A stretch of DNA of 64,000 nucleotides from Bacillota bacterium (GTDB lineage: Bacteria > Bacillota > Ch66 > Ch109). Within the stretch, counting starts at the first letter, position 1. Each line of letters begins with the position of its first letter. Position numbers and translations under genes: made by a program. The notes beneath the pieces were generated by a model that was not told the origin of the DNA, searched no databases, and saw only the letters and a program-made list of their open reading frames with translations. Of the stretch, positions 51,025-60,610 are shown piece after piece. Location of the stretch: contig JABLWZ010000027.1 of the NCBI GenBank assembly GCA_013178275.1, forward strand, positions 1 through 64,000, given 5' to 3'.

Positions 51025-51929
51025 TTAAAACCGAGGGGTTGAGCAAGTCCTTCGACCGGATCGCCGCCGTGGACCGGGTCGATCTGCACGTGGAAAAGGG
51101 TCAGATATTCGGCCTGGTGGGGCCCGACGGGGCGGGGAAGACCACGCTGCTGCGGATGATCTGCGGCCTGATAACCCCCTCGGCGGGGCAGGCGTACATC
51201 ATGGGGCATCCGATCGAAAAACTGGACCTGGTCCGGGAGAACCTGGGCTACATGCCGCAGCGTTTCAGCCTCTACGGCGACCTGACCATCATGGAAAACA
51301 TCAGCTTCTTCGGGGCGCTCTACAAACTTGATTCGAAAACCATCCGCCAGCGGGCGGACGAGATACTGGCGGTCACCAACCTGATAGAGTTCAAAAGCCG
51401 GTTTGCCGACGACCTGTCGGGGGGGATGAAGCAGAAGCTCGCGCTCACCTGCGCCCTGATCACCCGCCCCGGCATCCTGGTGCTGGATGAGCCGACCTAC
51501 GGGGTCGATCCCGAGTCGCGCAAGGAGTTCTGGAAGATACTGTACCACCTGAACCGGGAAGGTATGACCATCCTGTCCTCCACCCCCTATATGGACGAGG
51601 CGGAGCTGTGCCACGTGGTGGCGATAATGAACGAGGGTCGGCTGGCCGCGGTGGACTCCCCGGTCAACCTGAAGCGCGGGTTAAAGCAGCGGATGCTGGA
51701 GGTGCGGGTGGGGGCCAAAGACCCCAACCTGTTCGAAGGCCTGCCGGCGGTGCTGGACTCATCCTTCTACGGCGACCGCTATCACCTGGCGGTGGAAGAC
51801 CCGGCGGCCGCCCGGGAAGAGATAAACGGCTTTTTAGTGGAGCGCGGGCTCAGCGGGGGCATGATCGAGGAGATCGTTCCTTCCATGGAAGACGTCTTCG
51901 TCGCTCTGGCGGAAAAAGAGGTGTCCTGA
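51021..51929 (+). CDS. ABC-2 type exporter ATPase (first)
   Basis: ATG at 51021 overlaps the HlyD stop; the open frame extends upstream but lacks support. The 302-residue ATPase has Walker A GPDGAGKTT, signature LSGGMKQK and Walker B ILVLDEPTYGVDP. With the second ATPase it matches the two halves of fused YbhF/RbbA-type proteins, here encoded separately. Confidence 0.9.
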   Translation: MIKTEGLSKSFDRIAAVDRVDLHVEKGQIFGLVGPDGAGKTTLLRMICGLITPSAGQAYIMGHPIEKLDLVRENLGYMPQRFSLYGDLTIMENISFFGALYKLDSKTIRQRADEILAVTNLIEFKSRFADDLSGGMKQKLALTCALITRPGILVLDEPTYGVDPESRKEFWKILYHLNREGMTILSSTPYMDEAELCHVVAIMNEGRLAAVDSPVNLKRGLKQRMLEVRVGAKDPNLFEGLPAVLDSSFYGDRYHLAVEDPAAAREEINGFLVERGLSGGMIEEIVPSMEDVFVALAEKEVS

Positions 51930-52846
51930 TGGACTACGCGGTGACTACCGATGAACTGACCAAGGCCTTTGGCGATTTCACAGCGGTCGACCGCTTGAGC
52001 ATCAGCATCGAGCGGGGCGAGGTCTGCGGCTTCCTGGGGCCCAACGGGGCTGGGAAAACCACCGCCATCCGCATGCTCTGCGGACTCCTCGACCCCACCT
52101 CGGGCTCGGGGATGGTGGCGGGTTACGACCTGGTCCGGGAAACAGAGAAGATAAAACAGCACATCGGGTATATGTCCCAGAAGTTCAGCCTCTATGACGA
52201 CCTGAGCGCCAGGGAGAACCTAAGCTTTTACGCCCGCCTCTACAGCATCCCCAACGGGGAGCGGGGGCGGCGCATAGACGAGATGATAGACATGGCGGGG
52301 CTGATGGGCCGGGAGGACGAACTGGTGGCCAACCTCAGCGGCGGCTGGAAGCAGAGGCTGGCCCTGGGGTGCGCCATCATCGCCCGTCCCTCGATAGTGT
52401 TCCTGGACGAGCCGACCAGCGGGGTGAGTCCCACCAGCCGGCGGAGCTTCTTCAACATCATTCAGGGGTTGGCCAACCAGGGGACCACCGTGATAGTCAC
52501 CACCCACTTCATGGACGAGGCCGAGCGGTGCAACCGCATAGTATTCATCAACCAGGGGCATCTCCTGGCCTTTGACACCCCGGAGCGGCTGAAGGCGGAG
52601 GTTATCGACGGGTACATGGTCGAGCTGGAACTCCCGGGCGCGGTCTACCGCATTGAGGAGATCGAGGCCCTGCCCTATGTCAAGGAGTGCAGCCTCCATG
52701 GGCCGCTGCTGCACGTCCTGCTGGAGGACCCGTCCCACTCGGCCCCCCTGCGGGAGTTCATCGGGGTGACCCCCCGGGCGGTCCACCCCACCCTGGAAGA
52801 CGTGTTTATCGCCCTGGCCAAAAAACGGAGGAGGGTGAGCGCATGA
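51929..52846 (+). CDS. ABC-2 type exporter ATPase (second)
   Basis: ATG at 51929 overlaps the previous TGA (TGATG). The 305-residue protein has Walker A GPNGAGKTT, signature LSGGWKQR and Walker B IVFLDEPTSGVSP. The Asp usual after GV is replaced by Ser. It resembles the C-terminal ATPase of YbhF. It overlaps the permease gene by four bases. Confidence 0.9.
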   Translation: MDYAVTTDELTKAFGDFTAVDRLSISIERGEVCGFLGPNGAGKTTAIRMLCGLLDPTSGSGMVAGYDLVRETEKIKQHIGYMSQKFSLYDDLSARENLSFYARLYSIPNGERGRRIDEMIDMAGLMGREDELVANLSGGWKQRLALGCAIIARPSIVFLDEPTSGVSPTSRRSFFNIIQGLANQGTTVIVTTHFMDEAERCNRIVFINQGHLLAFDTPERLKAEVIDGYMVELELPGAVYRIEEIEALPYVKECSLHGPLLHVLLEDPSHSAPLREFIGVTPRAVHPTLEDVFIALAKKRRRVSA

Positions 52847-53952
52847 ACCGTATCCTGGCGGTGCTGATCAAAGAGGTGCAGCAGATGCGGCGCGACCGGC
52901 TGACGCTGGCGCTCATCTTCGTCATCCCCGCGATCCAGCTGCTGCTGTTCGGCTACGCGATCCAGACCGAGGTGAGGCACATCCCGACCGTGGTCTTCGA
53001 CCAGTCGCTCTCCCGGGACAGCCGCGAACTGCTGGAGTCTTTCTCCGCCTCGGGCTACTTCGATGTGATCAGATCCGCGAGCAGCTTCCAGGAGGTCAAC
53101 CGGGCGATCGACAGCGGCCAGGCCAAGGTGGGGATAAACATCCCCCCCGACTTCTCCGACAGCCTGAAGCGGGGTGAGTCCGCCTCGGTCCAGGTAATCG
53201 TCGACGCCAGCGACAACATGGTGGCCAACCAGGCGGTTGCCATCGCCAACGCCATAGGACTGATCAAGTCCCAGCAGGTGATGGCCCAGAGGTACCACCT
53301 GAAATCCATGCCGTACGACATCCGGGTGCGGCCCTGGTACAACCCCGACGGCATCACCGCTTACTACATGGTGCCGGCGATTCTGGGGATAGTGGTGACC
53401 ATGACCATGGTCATCATCACCGCGGTGGCGATAGTGAGGGAAAGGGAGCGGGGGACCCTGGAGCAGCTGATGGTCACCCCCATCAAACCGATGGAGCTGA
53501 TGGTGGGAAAGATCCTGCCCTACATCGCCCTCGGATACCTGCAGATAACGGTGGCGCTGCTGGTCGGCACCATCGTCTTTCACGTGCCCATCCGAGGGAG
53601 CCTCGTGGAGCTGTACCTGCTTACCCTGTTCTTCATCACCGCCTCGCTGGGCCTGGGGATTATGATCTCCAACCTGGCCAGGAACCAGATGCAGGCCTTC
53701 CAGATGGCGTTTTTCGTTATGCTGCCCAGCATCCTGCTTTCGGGGTTCCTTTTCCCCCGCGAGGCGATGCCCAAGATCATCTACTACATCAGCATGGTAA
53801 TCCCCCTGACCTACTACCTGGAGATAATCCGCGGCATAGTCCTGAAGGGGATCGGGTTCTCCTACCTGATGGGGCAGGTGGCGGTACTGCTCGCCTTTTC
53901 CCTGGTGTTCGTCACCGTCAGCGCGCTGCGCTTCAAGAAAAAAGTGGTTTAG
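52843..53952 (+). CDS. ABC-2 type exporter permease (YbhS/YhhJ-like)
   Basis: ATG at 52843 overlaps the ATPase stop. The 369-residue protein has an N-terminal helix (LALIFVIPAIQLLLFGY), a large extracellular domain (about 45-170) and five C-terminal helices (TAYYMVPAILGIVVTMTMV, ERERGTLEQLMVTPI). Only one permease gene is present, so a homodimer is likely. It exports drugs or other hydrophobic molecules. Confidence 0.9.
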   Translation: MNRILAVLIKEVQQMRRDRLTLALIFVIPAIQLLLFGYAIQTEVRHIPTVVFDQSLSRDSRELLESFSASGYFDVIRSASSFQEVNRAIDSGQAKVGINIPPDFSDSLKRGESASVQVIVDASDNMVANQAVAIANAIGLIKSQQVMAQRYHLKSMPYDIRVRPWYNPDGITAYYMVPAILGIVVTMTMVIITAVAIVRERERGTLEQLMVTPIKPMELMVGKILPYIALGYLQITVALLVGTIVFHVPIRGSLVELYLLTLFFITASLGLGIMISNLARNQMQAFQMAFFVMLPSILLSGFLFPREAMPKIIYYISMVIPLTYYLEIIRGIVLKGIGFSYLMGQVAVLLAFSLVFVTVSALRFKKKVV

Positions 53953-53962
53953 GAGAAAGACC

Positions 53963-54526
53963 ATGGGCCGGGAGATCAAGAAGACAATCATACAGGCCTG
54001 CCGGGAGCTGGTCCCGACCAGCGGACTGTACAACCTGACCGTAGACGAGATAGCGGCCCGGGCGGGGATCAGCAAGCGGACCCTCTACCGGTACTTCCGC
54101 AGCAAAGAGGAGATAATCGAGACCACTATCCTGGATTTTATCAATGAGATGGCGGGGAAAATCCGGGAAGGGTTTCTAATGGAAGAGGAACCCGCATATA
54201 TATTGAACTACTTCCTGAAAAACGCCATGGTCGCGTCGCAGACCTTTCTGACCCCCAGGGTTTTGAGCGACATGAGGACGTATTACCCTCATCTCTGGAA
54301 GAAACTCGAAAAATATCGGGAAGAAAGGATTCGGGAGAATATCGACCTCCTGGTAAAAAAGAGCGGCCAGGTGTTTCCAGGCGAACTCAATCCACAGATA
54401 GTGATAGCAGTGATCATCGCCTCGATCAATGCCGTGGCGACCCCGGAGTACATCATCGGCAACAACCTGACCTTCGACGAGACCATCAACCAGCTGGTCA
54501 AGGTGATTTCAAAAATACTGCTGTGA
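53963..54526 (+). CDS. TetR family regulator of the ABC exporter
   Basis: GGAGAAAG precedes the ATG. The 187-residue protein has a TetR HTH (EIAARAGISKRTLYRYFRSKEEI) and a helical ligand domain. It is ten bases after the permease gene and thus in the operon it probably represses through the palindrome at 49940-49967. The layout resembles E. coli ybhGFSR with its TetR regulator. Confidence 0.9.
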   Translation: MGREIKKTIIQACRELVPTSGLYNLTVDEIAARAGISKRTLYRYFRSKEEIIETTILDFINEMAGKIREGFLMEEEPAYILNYFLKNAMVASQTFLTPRVLSDMRTYYPHLWKKLEKYREERIRENIDLLVKKSGQVFPGELNPQIVIAVIIASINAVATPEYIIGNNLTFDETINQLVKVISKILL

Positions 54527-54559
54527 TGATTCGCGATGCCTTAAAAACCGGTTCTTTAT

Positions 54560-54592
54560 AAATCCTTTGGTGCAGCGGCCGGGGATTTTTTC
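54560..54592 (+). terminator. probable terminator of the ABC exporter operon
   Basis: AAATCC and GGATTT pair around a GC-rich loop and T6 with CTT follows. The rest of the gap to 54802 shows no gene. Confidence 0.5.
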
Positions 54593-54802
54593 TTTCCAGT
54601 TATTTCCAATACATGCAAAAAAATTATATTGCAGGGATTTATTAGTCGAGTGTCGAAGTCAATTGCTTGTGATTGCTTTCCCTAGGGGGATGACCGGTCC
54701 ATATCAGACAGAGAAACGTTGAACCGTAGTCTTTCGCGGCAGGGCAGGCAGAAGAGACATAAAAAGAGACACAGTTATTTTTAGTGAGGAGGCGCACGCA
54801 CA

Positions 54803-55714
54803 GTGGAGAGCAAGACCTGGGGGAAGAACGACTATCAGACGATCAAAGAGGGACTCCTGGCGAACGGTTACCTTTGCGACGACTCGGTGGCGATAGTCCT
54901 GAACGCCGCGTTGAAGCTGAAGAAACCGGTGCTGGTGGAGGGCCCGGCCGGGGTAGGCAAGACCGAGCTGGCCAAGGTGATGAGCATGTGGCTGGAGCGG
55001 TCGCTGATCCGGCTGCAGTGCTACGAGGGGCTGGACGAGAGTAAGGCCCTGTTCGAATGGAACTACCGCAAGCAGCTTCTGAGCCTGCAGGCGGTGGGCA
55101 AAGAAAACGCGGACTGGGAGGAGATCGAGGAGGACCTGTTCAGCGAGGCGTTCCTGATTCCGAGGCCGTTGCTGCAGACCATCACCATGGACGAACCATC
55201 GGTGCTGTTGATAGACGAGATAGATAAAGTGAACCAGGAGTTCGAGGCCCTGCTGCTGGAGATACTGGGAGACTGGCAGATCAGCATCCCCGAGATGGGG
55301 ACCCTGAAGTCGAAGGTGCAGCCGTTTGTGGTGCTGACCTCGAACAACTCCCGCGAGCTGTCCGAGGCGCTGAAGCGGCGGTGCTTCTACATCTACCTCG
55401 ACTACCCCTCGCCCGCCCGCGAGCTGGAGATAGTGAAGCTCAAGCTGCCGGAGATCGAGGACCAGCTCGGGCGGCAGGTGGTCCAGTACATCAGCCAGCT
55501 GCGGCAGAAGAACCTGAAAAAATCCCCCAGCATCGCCGAGACCATCGACTGGGCGGAGACCCTGATCCGGATGGAGATCGAGCGGCTGGACACCAGGGAA
55601 AACAGCAAAGTCATCGAGGCGACCCTGCCGATGCTGATCAAGTACCGCCGCGACCTGGAGAAGGCGGCGGAGGTCCTTCGGGAGTACCAGCTTTCTGTAG
55701 GAGTTGGAGGGTAA
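54803..55714 (+). CDS. MoxR-family AAA+ ATPase
   Basis: A GTG start, with GAGGAGG about 11 bases upstream, gives 303 residues. Walker A EGPAGVGKTE, Walker B SVLLIDEIDK, and TSNNSRELSEALKRRC mark a MoxR/CoxD-type AAA+ chaperone. Such ATPases work with the adjoining VWA protein to insert metals or remodel protein complexes. The VWA gene follows after three bases. Confidence 0.9.
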   Translation: MESKTWGKNDYQTIKEGLLANGYLCDDSVAIVLNAALKLKKPVLVEGPAGVGKTELAKVMSMWLERSLIRLQCYEGLDESKALFEWNYRKQLLSLQAVGKENADWEEIEEDLFSEAFLIPRPLLQTITMDEPSVLLIDEIDKVNQEFEALLLEILGDWQISIPEMGTLKSKVQPFVVLTSNNSRELSEALKRRCFYIYLDYPSPARELEIVKLKLPEIEDQLGRQVVQYISQLRQKNLKKSPSIAETIDWAETLIRMEIERLDTRENSKVIEATLPMLIKYRRDLEKAAEVLREYQLSVGVGG

Positions 55715-55717
55715 GCC

Positions 55718-57025
55718 ATGCTGAACCATATAGTACAGTTGGCCGTCGCGCTGCGGGCCTCCGGGGTGCACGTGATATCCTCGGAAATCGCTGACGCGGT
55801 GATGGCCGTTACCGCGACCGAGACCCTGGACCGCCAGCTTTTTTACTCCCTCCTGCGGGCCTCCATGGTCAAGGAGCAGCGTCACTTCACCGTCTTCGAC
55901 CAGCTGTTCAACCAGATATTCTTCATGGAAGGCCTGGCGGGCCACTGCAGCCCCAGCCGGGAGCTGGCCAAGCGGATCCGGGAGATAGACGAAAACCCCG
56001 AACCCGACGCCCTCATCCAACAGCTGGCCAGGGAACTCACCCTGGAATTCATGGAGAGCGACCAAAGCCGCTGGCTGAAAAAGCTGAACGCGATCGATAT
56101 CATGACCGAACGCATCATGCAGCAGTTCGACGGCCAGGGCGCGCTGCCGGGGGTGACCGACGGCAGCCTCACCGGCGGGGGACAGGCGATGGGTAAGATC
56201 ACCGACGCCGTCCGCCAGCAGGTTACCGGCTACCAGTACAGTCAAAGACCAAGCGGGCAGTTGATACTGGAGGGCGACAACCAGCTCAAGTTCGTGCCCT
56301 TCAACCGCAGCAGCCCCGATGAGGAGAAAGAGCTGCAGGCGATGATCAGGAAGCTGGCCATTCGGATCGCCACCCAGACCAGCAGCCTTAAGCTGTCGGG
56401 AGGCAAGGACCGAATGAACTTCCGCAAGCTCATGCGCAAGAGCCTATCCTCGGGCGGGGTGCCGCTGGACCTCTGCATGGAGCACCTGCCCAAGCGCAAG
56501 ACCCGGCTCTACGTGCTGCTGGACGTATCGCGTTCCATGCAGGACCATGTCGCCTTTTTCCTGCAGATGTTCTTCGCCCTCTCGGGAGAGTTTGCCAATA
56601 TCCGGGCCTTCGTTTTCGTGGGCCGGGTGACCGAGATAACCCACCTGATAGACCGCGACGCCCTCTCCGAGTCCGTCCACGCCCTGCTGCAGCGCAGCAG
56701 CGCGGGCCACGAGGGATTGACCGATTACGGCGGGGCGATAGAGGACTTCAACACCTTCTACGGGGAAGAGATAACCAAGCGCACCACGGTGATAATCCTG
56801 GGAGACGCCCGCACCAACCGGTTCGACCCCCGGGAGGAGAACCTGATGGATCTCAGGCGGAGGTGCGGCAACCTCTTCTGGCTCAACCCGGAAGAGAAGT
56901 GGAGCTGGGGCACCGGTGACAGCGCGATGAAGAAGTACCTGCCTTATTGCCACGAGGCTTACGTGGTCCGCAACCTGTCCCAGTTGGAGGCCTTCGTCGA
57001 GAAGCTGCTGTTGAACGCCAGTTAG
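55718..57025 (+). CDS. CoxE-like von Willebrand factor A protein
   Basis: GGAGGG precedes the ATG. The 435-residue protein has an N-terminal helical region with no known motif and a C-terminal VWA domain with the metal-ion-dependent adhesion site DVSRSM (DxSxS) and LTDYGGAIEDF plus ILGDARTN. It is the partner of the preceding MoxR ATPase, as in CoxD/CoxE. The client complex is unknown; no obvious metalloenzyme gene lies nearby. Confidence 0.88.
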   Translation: MLNHIVQLAVALRASGVHVISSEIADAVMAVTATETLDRQLFYSLLRASMVKEQRHFTVFDQLFNQIFFMEGLAGHCSPSRELAKRIREIDENPEPDALIQQLARELTLEFMESDQSRWLKKLNAIDIMTERIMQQFDGQGALPGVTDGSLTGGGQAMGKITDAVRQQVTGYQYSQRPSGQLILEGDNQLKFVPFNRSSPDEEKELQAMIRKLAIRIATQTSSLKLSGGKDRMNFRKLMRKSLSSGGVPLDLCMEHLPKRKTRLYVLLDVSRSMQDHVAFFLQMFFALSGEFANIRAFVFVGRVTEITHLIDRDALSESVHALLQRSSAGHEGLTDYGGAIEDFNTFYGEEITKRTTVIILGDARTNRFDPREENLMDLRRRCGNLFWLNPEEKWSWGTGDSAMKKYLPYCHEAYVVRNLSQLEAFVEKLLLNAS

Positions 57026-57040
57026 AAGGGGGAGATAGGG

Positions 57041-57496
57041 TTGGGAAAACCGATGGAAAAAAGCCTTCCGAACAACATCTACCAGTACTTTAAGACCAGC
57101 ACCATGACCGGAGTGGCATCCACATTGGACGAGGACGGGTACCCCCGGGGAGCCCCGATGTCCCTGTTTTACGCCCGGGACGAAAAGACCCTGCTGATGG
57201 CGTCGCAGAACCGATCCCAGACCTTCAACAACGCGATCCGGGAAGGGAAGATCGCCCTTACCTTCGTCGGCGGCGGGGACGTGGCCTTCAGCATCCGGGG
57301 ACAGGTGCGGATGCTGAAAGAAAAGATGGAGGCCAGCGAACACATGGGGGTCCTGGTGGTGGACATCGACGGGGTAAAGAGCGACGTGGCGGTGGACGCC
57401 GAGGTCACAGAAGGGATAAAGATCCAGTTCCGTTCGGAGAAATGGCAGAGGTTCTTCGAAGGGGTGCTGAAGGAACTGCAGAGCTGCGGCATCTAA
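57041..57496 (+). CDS. pyridoxamine 5'-phosphate oxidase-like flavin-binding protein
   Basis: TTG at 57041 is seven bases after AAGGGGG; ATG 57053 is the alternative. The 151-residue protein has the split-barrel FMN-binding fold (TMTGVASTLDEDGYPRGAPMSLFY, LMASQNRSQTFNNAIREGKIALTFVG). The family includes general stress and flavin-reductase-like proteins. It follows the VWA gene by 15 bases and shares its terminator. Confidence 0.75.
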   Translation: MGKPMEKSLPNNIYQYFKTSTMTGVASTLDEDGYPRGAPMSLFYARDEKTLLMASQNRSQTFNNAIREGKIALTFVGGGDVAFSIRGQVRMLKEKMEASEHMGVLVVDIDGVKSDVAVDAEVTEGIKIQFRSEKWQRFFEGVLKELQSCGI

Positions 57497-57543
57497 GCCG
57501 GATAAGCAGGTGTTTACGGCGGGCAGCAACAATAAATGACGGG

Positions 57544-57569
57544 AGGGACCAGGTCCCTTTCTTTTTTTC
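57544..57569 (+). terminator. intrinsic terminator
   Basis: AGGGAC-CAG-GTCCCT is followed by TTTCTTTTTTT. It ends the MoxR/VWA/PNPOx transcript and lies right at the end of the convergent amidohydrolase gene. Confidence 0.7.
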
Positions 57570-58443
57570 AGCCGGTCGACCCCTGAGGCAGCTCCTCCCG
57601 GCCGATCAGCCTTAAAGCGGTCCTCCAGAACACGTCCTCGACGGTTTCCTGGTCGGGACAGACGGTCAGGCCCTGCTTGTAGAGCCTCTCCACCGGGTAG
57701 GTCATCCCCATCGGGTAATCGGTGCCGAAGTAGACCCGGGTCCGGTAGCGCCGGATAAACTCGGGCAGACGCTCGTAAGCGGGGTAGTCGGGATGATAGA
57801 GCCACAAGGCGTTGGTGGCGTCCAGGTAAAGGTTGGGGTATTCTTCGACCACCTCCGCCAGCTGTTCCAGGGAGATGTCGTCGCAGAGCATGTGGGAGGC
57901 GACCAGCTTCATGCCCGGGAAGCGGTGCAGCAGTTCCAGGAACTCGGCGGTCAGGGAAGGGAGCCGGTAGAACCTGGAAAAACCCGTGTGTACGATGACC
58001 GGGCAGTTTATCTCTTCGAGCCGTCGGTAGACCCGGTCCATACGCGAGTCGAGGATGCGGAACTGCTGGACATAGGGGTGAAACTTGAAACCCAGCAGGC
58101 CCAGTTCGTTCAACGACTCTTCGATTATCGCCAGCGGGTCCGGGTCGGCGGGATGCAGGGAGGCGAAGGCGAGGAGCCACGGGTTTTGGTCCGACATCTC
58201 CCTCTGCCAGCGGTTGATTTCCCGGCTTTCACCTGGCCCTATCGGGTAGTACAGGTTGAAAGCGGCGTCTACCCCGGCCCGACGCAGGTCCTGGAGCAAG
58301 GCATCGGGGGTGGTTTCCGGGTCCAGCTGCCTATAGGCCCGGACCACCTTGCTGATCCAGCGGATACCGCCTCGAATCCGCCGCTGCTCCATTATATGTA
58401 CATGCCCGTCGATCAGGTGCCGAGGTCGTTTTAAACCAGTCAT
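57568..58443 (-). CDS. amidohydrolase (TIM-barrel, Amidohydro_2 type)
   Basis: ATG at 58443 (MTGLKRPRHLIDGHVHI) is used although GGGAGGA is only a few bases away; upstream starts are possible. The 291-residue protein has the metal-binding HxH (DGHVHI), FKFHPY, VIVHTGF and a GTDYPMG Asp. Members hydrolyse or decarboxylate small carboxylic or heterocyclic compounds. Substrate unknown. Confidence 0.78.
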   Translation of the reverse strand: MTGLKRPRHLIDGHVHIMEQRRIRGGIRWISKVVRAYRQLDPETTPDALLQDLRRAGVDAAFNLYYPIGPGESREINRWQREMSDQNPWLLAFASLHPADPDPLAIIEESLNELGLLGFKFHPYVQQFRILDSRMDRVYRRLEEINCPVIVHTGFSRFYRLPSLTAEFLELLHRFPGMKLVASHMLCDDISLEQLAEVVEEYPNLYLDATNALWLYHPDYPAYERLPEFIRRYRTRVYFGTDYPMGMTYPVERLYKQGLTVCPDQETVEDVFWRTALRLIGREELPQGSTG

Positions 58444-58656
58444 CTTCCTCCCGCTTTCCACCTCTATTTGCCGTTTATAGTTAAGCATAACCTTCCCGGA
58501 CCCAAAATGGAATAAAAAGGCCGGATATCCTGGCTGCATCTGGCAGCTTTATGAAAACCATCCGACCGCCGGGCATTTCCGGCAGGAGTTCCCAAATGTT
58601 TGGAGAAGAAGTAATACAGTCGATCTCTAGCTATTCTTTCCGAGGAGGTATTGAGC

Positions 58657-60117
58657 GTGCGCTACAAAAAAATGGTGGCCCTGTTCCTGATTTTGGTTTT
58701 TACTGCGGCCATAATAGCCGGCTGCAGCCCGGTGGAAAGGGGTTTTTACGAACTCGTAAAAGAGGTCAGCAATTCGAATAGTTATGAGTTCAAAGGCAGT
58801 ATGGAGGTAACCGTCGAACAGCTCCCCCAAGGTGCCTTTAAAGGCAGCCCGGCTATAACTGAGGATGTCTTCAAACAGATGGTCAACAACAACCGGTTAG
58901 AGTATCAGGGCAGGGTAGACTACAACCAGGGGGTCCTGCTCTACCAGTTCACTCTGGTCGACAAAACCACCAATGCCCAAACCGCGTTGACCACGGTTAT
59001 CCTCAAGGACAACAAGATATACCTCAAGGTGGACGATCTGATCAACTACATCGGAAAATGGAGCAGCGGCGAGGAGAAGCAGAAGCTGGACGAGGTCTTC
59101 AAGGGCGTTGAGTACCTGTGCATCAGTTCCCAGGAGATTCAGGAACAGATAAAACTGCCGCCCGGCAGCCCTTCCCTCTGGGGGAACAATATCTTGAGGG
59201 AATCGAAGGAAACCCACAGTCTGTATATGAGCCTTTACGACAAACTGGTCTACGATGCCTACGGCAAGTACAGCGGCAACCTGATAACCAAAGACGGCAA
59301 CAGGTACAAGGTGTCCCTCAGGTTTGCCGACGCCGGCAAAGCATTTGAACCGCTCGCGGTTTACACCATCAACAACATCTATCAGGTAGGCACGGTGCTG
59401 AAGTCATTCTTCAGCGGCCTTTCGGATAATGAACTGGAGCGGCTGAAGCTGTCGCGGGAGGTCAACGAGAGCATTGTCAGCGGGATAGATGATATGATCG
59501 ACGACGTCGAACTAAACCGCACCGACTACCTTGACAAGCTCGGCAAAGGCGTGGACGAGGTGAATGCCGAGCTGGCCAAGAACCTGGGCGATTCCGGTTT
59601 TGAGATGACCCTGGAAAAGAAAGACTCCAGGACCTATGAAAGCTCGGCTAAGATTAACCTGAACCTTACCGACATGTCCGATTCACTAAAACTGGTCCTC
59701 AGCACCCAGGACTCGTCAACCGTAGGCGTGGATGTAAAGGTCGAAGCGCCCAGCAATTTCATCACCTACAGCGAACTCAAGCAGAGGATGCCGGTTAAAC
59801 TCAGCTTCAACATCGACGAAGGCAACTACAGTCAAGAAGGGTTATTCGGGAAGGATACCCTCCCGTTCTCCGGTGTGAAAGTTATCAACGGCAAGAGCTA
59901 CCTTCCCCTGCGTAAAACCGCGGACCTTCTCGGCCTTAGGGTGGGATGGAACAGCACCCTGGAAAAGGCGTACATCGAGATTAACGGGGAACACAGATAC
60001 GTCGAAGGCGAGCTGGTCGACGGGGTTACCTATATCAAAGCCATAGAGTTCGGGCAGTTAGGCTACAGCGTCTCCTGGGACGAAACAGCCCGGGCGGTAG
60101 TGATCCAAAAGAACTAA
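58657..60117 (+). CDS. lipoprotein with C-terminal copper-amine-oxidase-N-type stalk domain
   Basis: GTG at 58657 lies eight bases after GAGGAGG; the TTG at 58651 is only two bases away and less likely. The 486-residue protein has a lipobox (AIIAGC, Cys23), a long region with beta and coiled segments and no known motif (about 25-395), and a stalk domain at the C-terminus (about 400-485, SYLPLRKTADLLGLRVGW). The C-terminal position of the stalk is unusual. Confidence 0.72.
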   Translation: MRYKKMVALFLILVFTAAIIAGCSPVERGFYELVKEVSNSNSYEFKGSMEVTVEQLPQGAFKGSPAITEDVFKQMVNNNRLEYQGRVDYNQGVLLYQFTLVDKTTNAQTALTTVILKDNKIYLKVDDLINYIGKWSSGEEKQKLDEVFKGVEYLCISSQEIQEQIKLPPGSPSLWGNNILRESKETHSLYMSLYDKLVYDAYGKYSGNLITKDGNRYKVSLRFADAGKAFEPLAVYTINNIYQVGTVLKSFFSGLSDNELERLKLSREVNESIVSGIDDMIDDVELNRTDYLDKLGKGVDEVNAELAKNLGDSGFEMTLEKKDSRTYESSAKINLNLTDMSDSLKLVLSTQDSSTVGVDVKVEAPSNFITYSELKQRMPVKLSFNIDEGNYSQEGLFGKDTLPFSGVKVINGKSYLPLRKTADLLGLRVGWNSTLEKAYIEINGEHRYVEGELVDGVTYIKAIEFGQLGYSVSWDETARAVVIQKN

Positions 60118-60141
60118 AAACGTTGGCCCGGTTACGAAAGT

Positions 60142-60177
60142 GGAGGGGTGATTTCGCCCCTCCTTATTTTTCGTCCT
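60142..60177 (+). terminator. intrinsic terminator
   Basis: GGAGGGG / CCCCTCC with an 8-base loop, followed by TTATTTTTCG. Confidence 0.8.
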
Positions 60178-60179
60178 TT

Positions 60180-60461
60180 CTAGCTTGGATTGATGCCGCC
60201 GTGGTACTGCTCCGCCTCTTCTTCCATCCTGACCAGGCGGGTATAGTAATCGGGGAACTCGTTCAGATGGGCCAGGGCGATCTTGCCGGTCAGGATCGGG
60301 TCATCGTTGGTGACGTTGGTGGAGGGGTCGCGGCGGCCGTGCTCCAGTTCCACATCCATCCCGATCCGGAACTGCTCGACGTCGAACCTGCTCCAGTCGA
60401 TTCCCAGGGACTCGCCTATTGTGCGGGCCTGCTCAGTCGTAAAACGGTTGTGTTCACTCAT
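60180..60461 (-). CDS. DUF5661 family protein
   Basis: ATG at 60461 (MSEHNRFTTEQ) has GGAGGTG upstream; the longer frame is unsupported. The 93-residue soluble acidic protein has the conserved FRIGMDVELEHGRRDPSTNV and GKIALAHLNEFPDYYTRL blocks of this family, of unknown function. Confidence 0.85.
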   Translation of the reverse strand: MSEHNRFTTEQARTIGESLGIDWSRFDVEQFRIGMDVELEHGRRDPSTNVTNDDPILTGKIALAHLNEFPDYYTRLVRMEEEAEQYHGGINPS

Positions 60462-60610
60462 TGAAAACACCTCCAGTCTTTGGGTTAGTATGGTCCCGCG
60501 GGCGATCCGCTTATACCTGGTCATCCCGGTGGTTGAATTTTTCTTCGCCACGGTGCAAGATAGCATTATAATTAAGTGGTCAAAGCCAACTGCCATAGGA
60601 GTGTGATTAG

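Noticed and set aside
52687-52842. Longer ABC permease start upstream of 52843
   Set aside because: The extension overlaps the ATPase gene and has a low-complexity out-of-frame composition; the ATG overlapping the ATPase stop is the natural start.
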